Assembly (NCBI RefSeq): GCF_012932915.1
Contig: NZ_VCQU01000001.1
Location: forward strand, 248,001-312,000
Origin: Antrihabitans stalactiti
GTDB lineage: Bacteria; Actinomycetota; Actinomycetes; Mycobacteriales; Mycobacteriaceae
DNA: 64,000 nucleotides
Direction of reading: 5' to 3'
The position numbers and the translations under genes were made by a program. Numbering within the stretch: position 1 is the first letter of the stretch; every line of letters starts with the position of its first letter. This document shows positions 54,516 to 63,224 of the stretch, piece after piece. A model generated the notes under the pieces. That model did no database searches. It was given only the letters and a program-made list of their open reading frames with translations, and had not been told where the DNA came from.

Positions 54516-55214
54516 ATGACGACGTCGATCGGAGGATGGCTCCGAAGCGCCCTGTGGGACGTGGTGCCGCGCGATCAACGGATGACGCCGCAAGCCTTGC
54601 GACGGCGGCAGATCGTGACCGTGGTGTTCCTGATCATCGGGGGCGTGGTGCTCGGCTTTTCCCTCCGACTCGACCCCGGCAGTGTCTGGTTCTACCCGGC
54701 GACTTCCGGACTGGCTTTGGTCTGGGCAGTCGGTGCGTTCGCGTCCGGTCCGCTGCATCTTGGCCGCATTGCATACGCGTCGGGGACACGGCGGCCAATT
54801 GTCACGCCGATCGTGATCGGTGCAGCGCTGGCAGCAGTGTTCATCGTGGGAGCGCTTGTCGTGCGCCAGATTCCATTCGTCTACGGCCAAGTGCAGTCGG
54901 TGCTCGACCACGCTGATCAAGGCGCCGGACCGATCTTGGTGGCCATCACCGTCGTCTCCGGAATTGCCGAGGAGTTGTTCTTCCGCGGTGCCGTCTACGC
55001 CGCGGCAACGCGGTACCCGGTTCCGGTCACGACCGTGGCTTATGCGATCGCCACCCTCGCGACCGGGAATGTGGCGTTGTCGTTCGCGGCGCTGTTGTTG
55101 GGGGTGGTCGTCGGGCTGCAGCGCCGCGCGACCGGGGGCATCCTTGCGCCGATTCTCACCCACGTGACCTGGTCGACGTTGATGCTGTTCCTCTTGCCGC
55201 TGTTCTTCGGCTAG
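54516..55214 (+). CDS. CPBP-family intramembrane metalloprotease
   Basis: 232 residues, six to eight membrane segments. The Abi/CPBP motif EELFFRGAVY and the later TH in ILTHVTWS supply the Glu and His expected at the active site. The ATG follows the upstream stop by two bases. Such proteases process prenylated or membrane proteins; substrate here unknown. Confidence 0.88.
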   Translation: MTTSIGGWLRSALWDVVPRDQRMTPQALRRRQIVTVVFLIIGGVVLGFSLRLDPGSVWFYPATSGLALVWAVGAFASGPLHLGRIAYASGTRRPIVTPIVIGAALAAVFIVGALVVRQIPFVYGQVQSVLDHADQGAGPILVAITVVSGIAEELFFRGAVYAAATRYPVPVTTVAYAIATLATGNVALSFAALLLGVVVGLQRRATGGILAPILTHVTWSTLMLFLLPLFFG

Positions 55215-55218
55215 GCGG

Positions 55219-56100
55219 TCACGCGTCTGCGAGAGCCAGACGGACCGACTCCTCGTACGAGATCGGCGCGCCGGGCACCAATTCCTCGATCGCACGGTCG
55301 GTGACGACGACCTCGATGCCCATCGAGTCGATCAAGTTCCGCCCGGTCGTCACATCGACGTCGGTGACAAGCGCCAGCCAATACGACGACAGGGTCGGCG
55401 TCAGCACCGGGACCTTCAAGATCGGGATGCTCCGCCCGTTGGCGATCTTGGCCGCGACCTGCAGCATCTCGAGATACGTCATCGAGTCCGGTCCCCCGAT
55501 CTCGAATACCCTCCCGAAAGCCTCGGTGCGCCCGATAACTCCTGCGAGATAACGGATTACGTCGTCGATAGCGATCGGTTGCGTCCGGGTCGACACCCAC
55601 TTGGGCACCACCATGGCAGGCAGATTCTTCACCAACTGACGGGTCAGCTCCCACGAAATACCGCCGGCACCGACGACGATCGCCGCCCGGAGGACGGTGA
55701 CCGGGACACCCGCTTCCCCGAGGAGGCCTTCCACCTCACGCCGAGACCGCAGGTGGGCCGACAGAGTGTCGTGGTCGTCGCCGAGCCCGCCCATGTACAC
55801 GATCTGCTTCACACCCGCTGCGGCGGCTGCGGCGCCGAACGCGCGCGCGGCATCGGCATCTTTGCGCTCGAAGTCAGGGTCGTCGAGCGAGTGGACGAGA
55901 TAGACCGCGACGTCGACACCGGCAAGCGGTTCGGTGAGCGTCTTCGGGTCGTGGACGTCGGCGAAGACCGGGTCACCTGGTCCGCTGTAGGTCTCCGGAT
56001 GCCGCGTCATGGCGCGGACCGTCATCGACTGCTCGAGTAGAACTGGCACAAGGCGCTTGCCGATGAAGCCGGTGGCGCCGGTGACGAGAATTGTGGTCAT
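55219..56100 (-). CDS. NAD(P)-binding epimerase-like/NmrA-type protein
   Basis: 293 residues. Rossmann start TTILVTGATGFIGKRLVPVL, then VYLVHSLDD and VYMGGLGDD, the atypical-SDR pattern of sugar-epimerase-like and NmrA proteins. The Tyr-x3-Lys motif is lacking, so it may be a sensor or a non-classical reductase. Convergent with the CPBP gene, four bases apart. Confidence 0.87.
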   Translation of the reverse strand: MTTILVTGATGFIGKRLVPVLLEQSMTVRAMTRHPETYSGPGDPVFADVHDPKTLTEPLAGVDVAVYLVHSLDDPDFERKDADAARAFGAAAAAAGVKQIVYMGGLGDDHDTLSAHLRSRREVEGLLGEAGVPVTVLRAAIVVGAGGISWELTRQLVKNLPAMVVPKWVSTRTQPIAIDDVIRYLAGVIGRTEAFGRVFEIGGPDSMTYLEMLQVAAKIANGRSIPILKVPVLTPTLSSYWLALVTDVDVTTGRNLIDSMGIEVVVTDRAIEELVPGAPISYEESVRLALADA

Positions 56101-56162
56101 GGGGTGGCGCCGCCAGACTCGTACGTAGTCATATCGAGGGAGTTACCCATTGCTCGGCCCGC

Positions 56163-57188
56163 TCAACCTACGCCCAACGCCGAGTGGTCGTTGATCGGCT
56201 CCAACGAACTGCGGCCGCTCCGCCACGCATCGAGAACGGCTGTTGTCAAACGTGTTTCGAGGATGTCGGACGCGACGACGCCGAATACGACATCGGCGGC
56301 GAGACCAGGCTCCTGCTCGAGGAGACCGGCCACGACCTCTCTGCGCATCACTTGCTCGTGCACGGCGTCGGCCTCGATGTGCTCGGCGTAGAAGTGAATG
56401 CACGCCTGCGGTGCGCCCAGGCGTTCGAGCGCTTCGACAGTCCGGCGCGAGCCCGGTGACGACGTGATTTCAGCCGCAGCCAAGATCCCGACGATCGCGC
56501 CGCGCAACCCCCGGCGCAAGCCGCACATCGACATGAAGTTCACGACTGCAAGGGCTTCGGCCGACGCGGAGTCGACGTACGCGAGGTAGGCGGGTTCGAG
56601 GTCCGCGGCTCGCATCAGGTCGGCAAACAGCTGGGAATGGATGCGGTCCGCTCGGCCGCCGCCGAACTCGTCGAACTCGACAGCGACGATCCCGGCCTTG
56701 GCCCGGCCGGTGAGCCTCGGAATCACCCAAGCGTGTGGGTCGGCTTCCTTGAGGTGATACATCGACCGGTGGACGAAGTATTCGCGGAAGTTTTCCCACG
56801 TGCCGACGTCGCGGAGGTAGTACGAGAAGCCTTCGCCGTCCGCCGGTTCGATACACAGCGAATCGAGCGTGGCGTCGATGTCGTCGCGTGGCCCGACCTC
56901 AGCGCGCAGGCGGGCGAGGAAAGGCTTCTCCAGCGCGCTGCGAAGTCCGATGAGCTGAGGATCCCACTCCCAATCGGCGTCTACGCCTTCGAAACCGCGA
57001 TAGTGCAACTCGTAGCACGCGGTGAGTGCAACCTGCACATCCGCGCTGAACGGGTCGATGTGTTCGGGTGGGGTGGCGAATGTGACATCGCCCGGTTTAC
57101 GTGTTGCGAGAGCACGGATTACGGCGCGCGAGATGGGGCCACGCGGTCGGGGCAGATGTGGGGACATGCTCGTTCCAAAGGGTTTCAT
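56163..57188 (-). CDS. Iron-containing redox enzyme, haem-oxygenase-like fold
   Basis: 341 residues, helical. Family pattern with Glu/His clusters: YELHYRGFEGVDADWEWDPQ near residue 60 and FYAEHIEADAVHEQV near 285. Resembles haem-oxygenase-like diiron oxidases. ATG at 57188 overlaps the stop of the CDGSH gene (ATGA), so the two are coupled. Substrate unknown; pairing with an iron-sulfur protein supports an oxidative role. Confidence 0.8.
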   Translation of the reverse strand: MKPFGTSMSPHLPRPRGPISRAVIRALATRKPGDVTFATPPEHIDPFSADVQVALTACYELHYRGFEGVDADWEWDPQLIGLRSALEKPFLARLRAEVGPRDDIDATLDSLCIEPADGEGFSYYLRDVGTWENFREYFVHRSMYHLKEADPHAWVIPRLTGRAKAGIVAVEFDEFGGGRADRIHSQLFADLMRAADLEPAYLAYVDSASAEALAVVNFMSMCGLRRGLRGAIVGILAAAEITSSPGSRRTVEALERLGAPQACIHFYAEHIEADAVHEQVMRREVVAGLLEQEPGLAADVVFGVVASDILETRLTTAVLDAWRSGRSSLEPINDHSALGVG

Positions 57189-57397
57189 TGCGTGGGCTTT
57201 CGCCTGCGATGGCTGGTATCGCAGAGTGGATAGATCTTGCTGCGTTTGCACATGCACACTGCAACGAGAAAACGATCAGAGCACACGTGGGAGCCGTCGT
57301 CGAGCACCATATCGACGGGGCCCTCGATCAGCATCGGACCGCCGCGCACAATCTGGACCCGCCGAGTATCGGCTTCGTCACTCTGGCTTGTCGCCAC
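57185..57397 (-). CDS. CDGSH-type [2Fe-2S] protein
   Basis: 70 residues with the CDGSH signature CMCKRSKIYPLCDTSH, three Cys and one His as ligands (Gly of CDGSH replaced by Thr). GTG start, overlapping the methyltransferase stop by 20 bases. A small electron carrier or sensor most likely serving the downstream oxidase. Confidence 0.88.
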   Translation of the reverse strand: MATSQSDEADTRRVQIVRGGPMLIEGPVDMVLDDGSHVCSDRFLVAVCMCKRSKIYPLCDTSHRRRKPTQ

Positions 57398-58091
57398 GGA
57401 TCACCACCAACTCTTCTTCGTCGCAGCCCGGGTCGCACAAGCCTACTGACTGCAGGTACGTCCGTCGGCTCCGCAGCACCGATCCGAACGGAATCATCGC
57501 GCGGCGCACGACCGCAGCGTCGAATCCATTGGCTCGCAATCGATCCAATGTCTGCTCCGCGCTGCTGAAGGCCGAGTGCACGATGAGGATGGACCCGCCA
57601 GGGCGAACAAGATCCCACGCCGCCTCGCAGAGCGGGTCGAGAACCGCCCGCCCGTCCGGTCCGGCGTCCCAACGCTCAGCAAAGGGTGCGGCCGAGTCCG
57701 TCGCGAGGGCGGGGACGTACGGCGGATTGGAGATGACGACGTCGAAGGGTCCGAACGCCTTGGCGCGGTGCAGATTCCCGCGACGCACAGTCAGCGGCAA
57801 CCGTCGCAGGCGCGCATTGACCCGCGCGGTGAGCACGGCAGTTCGTGAAATATCAAGCGCAACAACAGTCGCGCCACGTTCGGCCGCGCTGAGCGCCAAA
57901 ACACCGCTGCCGGTGCAGAAATCCAGCACGGCCGTACCAGCCGATATTGCTATGTCGCGAATAGCTTGGGCGATCAGCCACGAATCCTCTTGCGGCTGAT
58001 AGACACCCGGAGGCACGAATACTCGTGGCAGGGTCGCGGGTGCATTGTCGGTCTCCAGCGTCGCATCGGACCGCTCGGGCGCGGTGGTCAT
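57378..58091 (-). CDS. HemK2/MTQ2-like methyltransferase
   Basis: 237 residues with SAM motif LDFCTGSGVLALSAAERG and the NPPY tetrad (VISNPPYVP) used by enzymes that methylate the amide of Gln or the amino group of nucleobases. Similar to HemK2/MTQ2-family proteins. ATGA-coupled to a small membrane protein gene and overlapping the CDGSH gene. The target could be a release factor or a small molecule. Confidence 0.87.
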   Translation of the reverse strand: MTTAPERSDATLETDNAPATLPRVFVPPGVYQPQEDSWLIAQAIRDIAISAGTAVLDFCTGSGVLALSAAERGATVVALDISRTAVLTARVNARLRRLPLTVRRGNLHRAKAFGPFDVVISNPPYVPALATDSAAPFAERWDAGPDGRAVLDPLCEAAWDLVRPGGSILIVHSAFSSAEQTLDRLRANGFDAAVVRRAMIPFGSVLRSRRTYLQSVGLCDPGCDEEELVVIRGDKPE

Positions 58092-58351
58092 GCGAGCCGA
58101 TCAGGATCGAGGTAGCGGTTGACATTGACCCTGCCGGCCCGTGTCAACAACAGGGCTGCTAGCCCGAAACTTGCGATCGAACCGATCACAGCCACCACTC
58201 CCAACCCTGCGAAGCCGTACGCGAACGCCACCAAGGCGATCGACGCAATCGCCACGGCGGCAATCATGACAACGTATCCGACCCACGCGCCGGCTGTATC
58301 GGGGAACGCGGGATCGATGCCGCGTTCTGCTCTAGTCCATCGTTTCACCAT
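58088..58351 (-). CDS. Small two-span membrane protein
   Basis: 87 residues; basic N-terminus (MVKRWTRAERGIDPAFPDTA) and two hydrophobic helices. AGGTGG six bases before the ATG at 58351. First gene of a four-gene overlapping operon. No family recognised. Confidence 0.72.
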   Translation of the reverse strand: MVKRWTRAERGIDPAFPDTAGAWVGYVVMIAAVAIASIALVAFAYGFAGLGVVAVIGSIASFGLAALLLTRAGRVNVNRYLDPDRLA

Positions 58352-58493
58352 CGCGGTCCACCTGTTCGCGTCGTCGGGTTCGGGTAGACCGAACCTGGCG
58401 GAACACCAAGGCAACGATCTCCTTCTCCGAATACCCGGGAGTAATGAAAAACAAACCGAGGTTGCGCCTGCGCTCATCGGGTACCCCTGTCAG

Positions 58494-59168
58494 GTGAGCG
58501 AAACTGGATCCGAGCCCGCAGTACTGTTCGATATCGACGGAACCCTCGTCGACTCCAACTATCTGCACGTCACCACCTGGTCGCGAGCATTCGACGAGGT
58601 GGGCGAAGCAGTCGATTCCTGGCGAATTCACGACTCCATCGGCTTGGACGGTGGACTACTGCTCGACGCGTTGCTGCCGAACGCGACCGACGACACCAAA
58701 GGGCGCGCGAAAGAGCTGCACACCCGCTACTACGAGGAGTCCGCGTCGTTGTTGCGGCCGCTGTCCGGAACGCACGAACTATTGGAGGCGATTGCGGCCC
58801 GTCACCTGCAGATAGTCCTAGCGACCTCAGCGTCGGACGCCGAGCTGTCGATTCTCCGCAAAGTCCTCGGAGTAGACGACATCGTGTCGGCCGTGACCTC
58901 GGCCGAGGACGTCGACACCGCGAAGCCGAATCCTGACATCGTCGGCATCGCACTGAAAAGGGCCGGCGTCTCCGCCAAGCACGCCGTTTTCGTCGGCGAC
59001 ACCAAATGGGATGCCAAAGCGTGCGCGCGAGCGGGAGTGACATTCGTCGGGCTGCGCACCGGTGGCAGTCCGGCGCAGAAGTTGCTCGATGCTGGTGCAG
59101 CCGCGGTCTTCGATGATCCCGCACAATTACTGGAGCAGCTCGACGACAGCCCGATCGGGAGGTTGTGA
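58494..59168 (+). CDS. HAD-family phosphatase
   Basis: 224 residues. Motif I LFDIDGTLVDSN, motif II Thr/Ser (LATSASD), motif III Lys (AKPNPD) and motif IV GDTKWDA: a beta-phosphoglucomutase-like HAD with a helical cap. GTG start. Dephosphorylates a small sugar or nucleotide ester; substrate unknown. Confidence 0.9.
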   Translation: MSETGSEPAVLFDIDGTLVDSNYLHVTTWSRAFDEVGEAVDSWRIHDSIGLDGGLLLDALLPNATDDTKGRAKELHTRYYEESASLLRPLSGTHELLEAIAARHLQIVLATSASDAELSILRKVLGVDDIVSAVTSAEDVDTAKPNPDIVGIALKRAGVSAKHAVFVGDTKWDAKACARAGVTFVGLRTGGSPAQKLLDAGAAAVFDDPAQLLEQLDDSPIGRL

Positions 59169-59171
59169 CCC

Positions 59172-59531
59172 ATGGCGGCCTACACAGTCAATCCCGCAGC
59201 GGTGGAGCACGCACGCAAACTGATCGACAGTCGCCAGTACGTGCTCGACAGCAACTGGGGTGATTCCCAACCCAGTGCGGAAGACGAGAACGCATACCTG
59301 GCGAAGCATTCCTGGGACGAGTACGGCAGCTGGTTCCTCGGGTTGACTGTGGGTGCCAATCCCGAGACCAAAGCCCGGCACGCATTCGTCTTCGGCGATT
59401 TTCGGCGCATCCACCGCTCAGGGCTCATCGCCTGCATTTACCGTGCCGCCGAGTGGCGCCACAAAGAGGTGGAACGCGCCGCCTACGACCTCCTGCAACA
59501 CTTCGACCAGTCAACCGGTCTGACTGCGTAA
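59172..59531 (+). CDS. Conserved hypothetical protein
   Basis: 119 residues, soluble, no motif recognised as catalytic. Contains WGDSQPSAEDENAYLAKHSW and a Trp-rich middle; actinobacterial proteins of this look are annotated hypothetical. Three bases after the HAD gene and probably cotranscribed. Confidence 0.7.
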   Translation: MAAYTVNPAAVEHARKLIDSRQYVLDSNWGDSQPSAEDENAYLAKHSWDEYGSWFLGLTVGANPETKARHAFVFGDFRRIHRSGLIACIYRAAEWRHKEVERAAYDLLQHFDQSTGLTA

Positions 59532-59546
59532 CGATTGCGCTGTGCG

Positions 59547-60224
59547 TCAGTCGGTGTGCCAGGTCACCACATTGTCGAGAGTTTCTCGGGCAGTGCGGAA
59601 TTGGTTGATCGGATGGTCGCGGTCCGCGTAGCCGAAGGCGATGCCGACTACGACCTGACGGTTGTCCGGCAGCTCGAAGTACTCGCGAAGGAAAGGCGAA
59701 TACGAGGCGAGAGCGGCTTGTGGCGCCGCCGCAAGGCCCAGGCTCTGGGCTCCGAGCAGGAACGTGTTGATGTACAGACCGCAATCGACCGCACCGTAGA
59801 CACCGAGATCGGCTTCGGTAGTGACGATCGCGACGTGCGGCGCATCGAAGAGTTCGAAGTTGCGGAGGGCCTGGCGCATCGTTGCATCGTGATCACCTTT
59901 GGCGATGCCGACACTGTCGTACAACTGCAAGCCGCAGTCTTTACGACGCTGCCGGAAAGCGCCCGTGTACTGGCCCGGAAACGCGAAATCAGGCGAAGGC
60001 GCGACGCCAGATTGGACATGTTCGACGAGGGCTTTGCGGAATCGGTCCGTCGCTGGACCTTCCGTGACGACGACCTGCCAGGGCTGCGTGTTGCACCAGG
60101 AAGGCGTTCGCTGCCCGAGCTGTAAGAGCTGCTCGATCATGTCGCGAGGTACTTGGTCCGGCAGAAACTGCCTGCACGACGATCGGTCGTCGAGGATTGC
60201 ACTCAGGGCGGCGTAATGGTCCAT
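59547..60224 (-). CDS. FMN-dependent nitroreductase
   Basis: 225 residues of the nitroreductase fold: RSSCRQFLPDQVP at the FMN phosphate site, the QRTPSWCNTQPWQVVV dimer-interface loop and GIAFGYAD near the C-terminus. Reduces nitro or quinone compounds with NAD(P)H. Divergent from the HxlR gene across two operators, which suggests induction by the electrophiles such regulators sense. Confidence 0.9.
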   Translation of the reverse strand: MDHYAALSAILDDRSSCRQFLPDQVPRDMIEQLLQLGQRTPSWCNTQPWQVVVTEGPATDRFRKALVEHVQSGVAPSPDFAFPGQYTGAFRQRRKDCGLQLYDSVGIAKGDHDATMRQALRNFELFDAPHVAIVTTEADLGVYGAVDCGLYINTFLLGAQSLGLAAAPQAALASYSPFLREYFELPDNRQVVVGIAFGYADRDHPINQFRTARETLDNVVTWHTD

Positions 60225-60243
60225 CGGAGCTCCTTCGAAGTTG

Positions 60244-60286
60244 GTCTCATTTCGAGACTAGCAGACTGGTCTCATTTTGAAACCAG
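60244..60286. promoter_or_regulatory. Double HxlR operator
   Basis: GTCTC-ATTTC-GAGAC (60244-60258) and CTGGTCTC-ATTTT-GAAACCAG (60266-60286; one mismatch in the arms). Both share GTCTCATTT and lie between the divergent nitroreductase (60224) and HxlR (60304) starts, 25 bp centre to centre. Confidence 0.8.
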
Positions 60287-60303
60287 CCGGTAGGATAGGA
60301 CCC

Positions 60304-60774
60304 ATGCGCTACGAAGAACTCGCCGACCAACCGTGTTCGATCACGCGTCCGCTCGTGATCCTCGGCGACCGTTGGACGCTGCTCATCCTCAAGTACTCGT
60401 TCTCCGGAATCCGACGCTTCAACGCCTTTCAGAACACGCTCGGCATTTCCCGTAGCCGCCTCCAGGACCGCCTGGACCGATTGGTCGAGCACGAGATCCT
60501 GATCAAACAGAAGCCGGACGACGGCGCCTACGAGGAGTACCGGCTCACCGCCAAAGGTCACGACATCTACCCGATTCTCATGGCTATCCGGGACTGGGGC
60601 GACACCTACATGGCACCCGACGGACCGCCGGTGCACTACCTGCACCGCAGCTGCCCGCACGGCACGGGGGAAGCGCATGTACGGCTCGAATGTGATTCGT
60701 GCGGAAGCGAAATCACTGCCCGCGACGTCACACCCACTCCCGGACCCGGCCTCTTGGCCGTCGAGGCCGGCTAG
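60304..60774 (+). CDS. HxlR-family regulator
   Basis: 156 residues. The HxlR winged helix (ILGDRWTLLILKYSFSGIRR then RLQDRLDRLVEHEIL) starts close to the N-terminus, with a Cys at 11. The C-terminal tail holds Cys and His residues (RSCPHGTGEAHVRLECDSCG) that could bind metal or sense redox state. Controls itself and the nitroreductase by the two palindromes upstream (inferred). Confidence 0.9.
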   Translation: MRYEELADQPCSITRPLVILGDRWTLLILKYSFSGIRRFNAFQNTLGISRSRLQDRLDRLVEHEILIKQKPDDGAYEEYRLTAKGHDIYPILMAIRDWGDTYMAPDGPPVHYLHRSCPHGTGEAHVRLECDSCGSEITARDVTPTPGPGLLAVEAG

Positions 60775-60856
60775 CCGACGGACCGTACGCCGTGGATTTA
60801 TGGCGGACCACCCGTAGCTGGGTTACGCAACGAGCACTTGCGGGTATACGAGCCGC

Positions 60857-61531
60857 ATGGACCGAATAGTCGTTGTCGTACCTGCTCACAATGAGGCGAG
60901 CCGACTCCCCCAGTGTCTGGCGAGCATCGATCGTGCGCGGCATGCGGCTCCAGTGCCGGTCGAGGTGATCGTTGTACTCGATGCGTGCACCGACGGATCG
61001 CGTGACGGACTCGACCTCGCGGACACCGTCGTCGCGATCGACGATCGAAACGTAGGGATGGCACGCTCGGTCGGGTTCGCTTCCAGTCGCAATACGTCGC
61101 CCGAAACCTGGTTCGCGACAACGGATGCCGACTGCACCGTCGGGCGCGAGTGGTTACGCGGCCATTGGGATCACGCGCGGCAAGGCGCACGCGTCGTCTG
61201 TGGGACCGTGCAGGTCGATGATTGGACACACCTCGGCGAGCGGGTTCGAAGACGATACGAGGCAGGGTATGCACGCCGGTCAGGCCGCCAACATCACCAC
61301 ATCCACGGCGCAAATCTCGGTGTCGCGGCGCGTGATTACTGGTCGATCGGCGGATTCAATGCGCTACCTACAAGGGAGGACGTGGACCTGGTCGATCGCC
61401 TTGGGCGAGCCGGAGTTCCGATCACCTGGGCGTCGAATTTGCCAGTGAGCACATCGGCGCGACTGCACGGCCGGGCGCACGGCGGCTTCGCTGATCATCT
61501 GCGCAAGCTTCACCTGGACGCCGCATCATGA
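60857..61531 (+). CDS. GT2-family glycosyltransferase
   Basis: 224 residues, cytosolic. N-terminal nucleotide-binding strand (IVVVVPAHNEASRLPQCLAS), metal-binding DAD in ATTDADCTVG and the RRQHHHIHGANLGVA acceptor loop. No membrane span. First of four genes linked by four-base overlaps; transfers a sugar to the substrate of the operon. Sugar and acceptor unknown. Confidence 0.88.
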   Translation: MDRIVVVVPAHNEASRLPQCLASIDRARHAAPVPVEVIVVLDACTDGSRDGLDLADTVVAIDDRNVGMARSVGFASSRNTSPETWFATTDADCTVGREWLRGHWDHARQGARVVCGTVQVDDWTHLGERVRRRYEAGYARRSGRQHHHIHGANLGVAARDYWSIGGFNALPTREDVDLVDRLGRAGVPITWASNLPVSTSARLHGRAHGGFADHLRKLHLDAAS

Positions 61532-62481
61532 GTGCGATCGCTGACCAACTGGCCGACCTCGAACTACGCGGCGCCCTGCGGCTGCCGTTGCCGGGCTCCG
61601 GCGAGACGTGGTCGCGCTGGCAGCAATTGGCTGACATCACGCGACGCAACGTGGTACTCGGCAGGCTCGCCGAGGCCCATTGCGATGCACTCGCAATCCT
61701 CGCGGAGTTCGACGAATCCACGCCTCTACCCGGCGAACTGTGGGGCGTGTGGGCCGCCGAGCCGCCCTCCCCTGTCCTCGAAGCCACCAGAGAAGGGGAC
61801 GGCTGGGTGCTCAACGGCACGAAACCGTGGTGCTCGGGCGCATCGATCTGCACGCACGCCCTCGTGACGGCGCGCGTCCCGGAGGGACGACGATTGTTCG
61901 CCGTCGACCTCAGAAAGCCGTGGGCCACCGCAGTTCCCGATACCTGGCATGCAGTCGGGATGGCGGAAAGCGATTCCGGTGCTGTCGAATTCGCTGACGC
62001 GGACGCAACACCGATCGGCGCCCCCGGCGCCTATCTGACCAGGTCCGGGTTCTGGCATGGCGCAATCGGCGTCGCCGCCTGCTGGTACGGCGGAGCGTGC
62101 TCGGTTGCCGACGAACTGCACAGGCACGCGCGGCGCGGCGGCGGTGACGAGCACACCGCGGCGCATCTCGGCGCGGTCGCCGCGGCTCTGCATACTGCGC
62201 GCGACACTCTCAAAGCAGCAGCAGCGGCTATCGACGCCGACCCGACGGACGAGTATGGATATGCACGGATTCGGGCCAGGTCGGTGCGGGCGACCGTCGA
62301 ACGATCGGCGGCCGAAGTGCTCGACCGCGTGGGACGTGCGTTGGGGCCGGCGCCGTTGTGCAGCAACGCAGTTCATGCGCATCGGGTCGCGGACCTAACG
62401 GTCTATCTGCGGCAAAGCCACGCCGAGCGCGACCTCGCCGCCCTCGGGCACGATCTCGCCGCGTTGGAGCAGCCGTGGTGA
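61528..62481 (+). CDS. Short acyl-CoA-dehydrogenase-like protein
   Basis: 317 residues against about 380 for true acyl-CoA dehydrogenases. The central beta-domain (WVLNGTKPWCSGA, then ALVTARVPEG) and the C-terminal helices are clear; the N-terminal helical part and usual catalytic Glu region are shortened, so it may bind acyl-CoA or flavin without normal dehydrogenation. ATGA overlap with the glycosyltransferase and GTGA with the next gene. Confidence 0.75.
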   Translation: MSAIADQLADLELRGALRLPLPGSGETWSRWQQLADITRRNVVLGRLAEAHCDALAILAEFDESTPLPGELWGVWAAEPPSPVLEATREGDGWVLNGTKPWCSGASICTHALVTARVPEGRRLFAVDLRKPWATAVPDTWHAVGMAESDSGAVEFADADATPIGAPGAYLTRSGFWHGAIGVAACWYGGACSVADELHRHARRGGGDEHTAAHLGAVAAALHTARDTLKAAAAAIDADPTDEYGYARIRARSVRATVERSAAEVLDRVGRALGPAPLCSNAVHAHRVADLTVYLRQSHAERDLAALGHDLAALEQPW

Positions 62482-63224
62482 ACCTACGGTTCGCGCAGAC
62501 TCCGATCGGCATGCCGGGCACACCGGAAGCCGCGTGGCAGCGATGGGGACTGTCGTTTCCCACCTTTTCACTGCTCGGCTGCAACCATCTCGTGGTGGTG
62601 GCACCACACCCCGATGACGAAATACTCGGCGTCGGCGGACTCATGGCGCTGGCTGCGGCCGCGCGTATTCCGGTCAGCATCATCGCGGTCACCGACGGCG
62701 AGGCGGCATATCCGGACTCCGACCTGTTGCCCGCACACACGCTGGCTGCGCTACGCCCAGACGAATTACGCTGCGCGCTAGTCGAATTGGGCCTCTCGCC
62801 GCCCATCGCCCGGCTGGGCATACCCGACGGCGGCGTCACCGCCAAGGAATCCGAACTCCAGACGTTGCTGACAGGCGAACTGGCCGCAAAACCAACCGGA
62901 ACCTGGTGCGCCGGACCGTGGCGCGACGACGGTCACCCCGACCACGACGCGACCGGAAGAGCGTGCGAACGCGCGTGTCGACAGACCCGTACGCGTTTCA
63001 TCGAGTACCCCGTGTGGATGTGGCATTGGGCCGACCCGGGTGATGCCGCCGTGCCGTGGTCGACAGCACGGACGGTCCGGCTGCCGCCGCCGATTCGGCA
63101 CGCGAAAGCCTTGGCTGTCAGCCGCTTTCGGAGCCAGATCGATGCGCCGCCGGACGACGATACGATCCTGCCTCCGCATGTTCTCGCCCGCCTGCTCCGT
63201 TCGACGGAGACGGTTTTCGTATGA
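62478..63224 (+). CDS. PIG-L-family N-deacetylase
   Basis: 248 residues from the GTG at 62478 (a GTG at 62475 is also in frame), overlapping the previous stop. Zinc motif PHPDDE and the later HPDH (DDGHPDHDATG) define LmbE/PIG-L enzymes that remove acetyl groups from N-acetylglucosamine-type sugars, as in mycothiol and GPI synthesis. Fixed within the operon between the dehydrogenase-like and methyltransferase genes. Confidence 0.92.
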   Translation: MNLRFAQTPIGMPGTPEAAWQRWGLSFPTFSLLGCNHLVVVAPHPDDEILGVGGLMALAAAARIPVSIIAVTDGEAAYPDSDLLPAHTLAALRPDELRCALVELGLSPPIARLGIPDGGVTAKESELQTLLTGELAAKPTGTWCAGPWRDDGHPDHDATGRACERACRQTRTRFIEYPVWMWHWADPGDAAVPWSTARTVRLPPPIRHAKALAVSRFRSQIDAPPDDDTILPPHVLARLLRSTETVFV

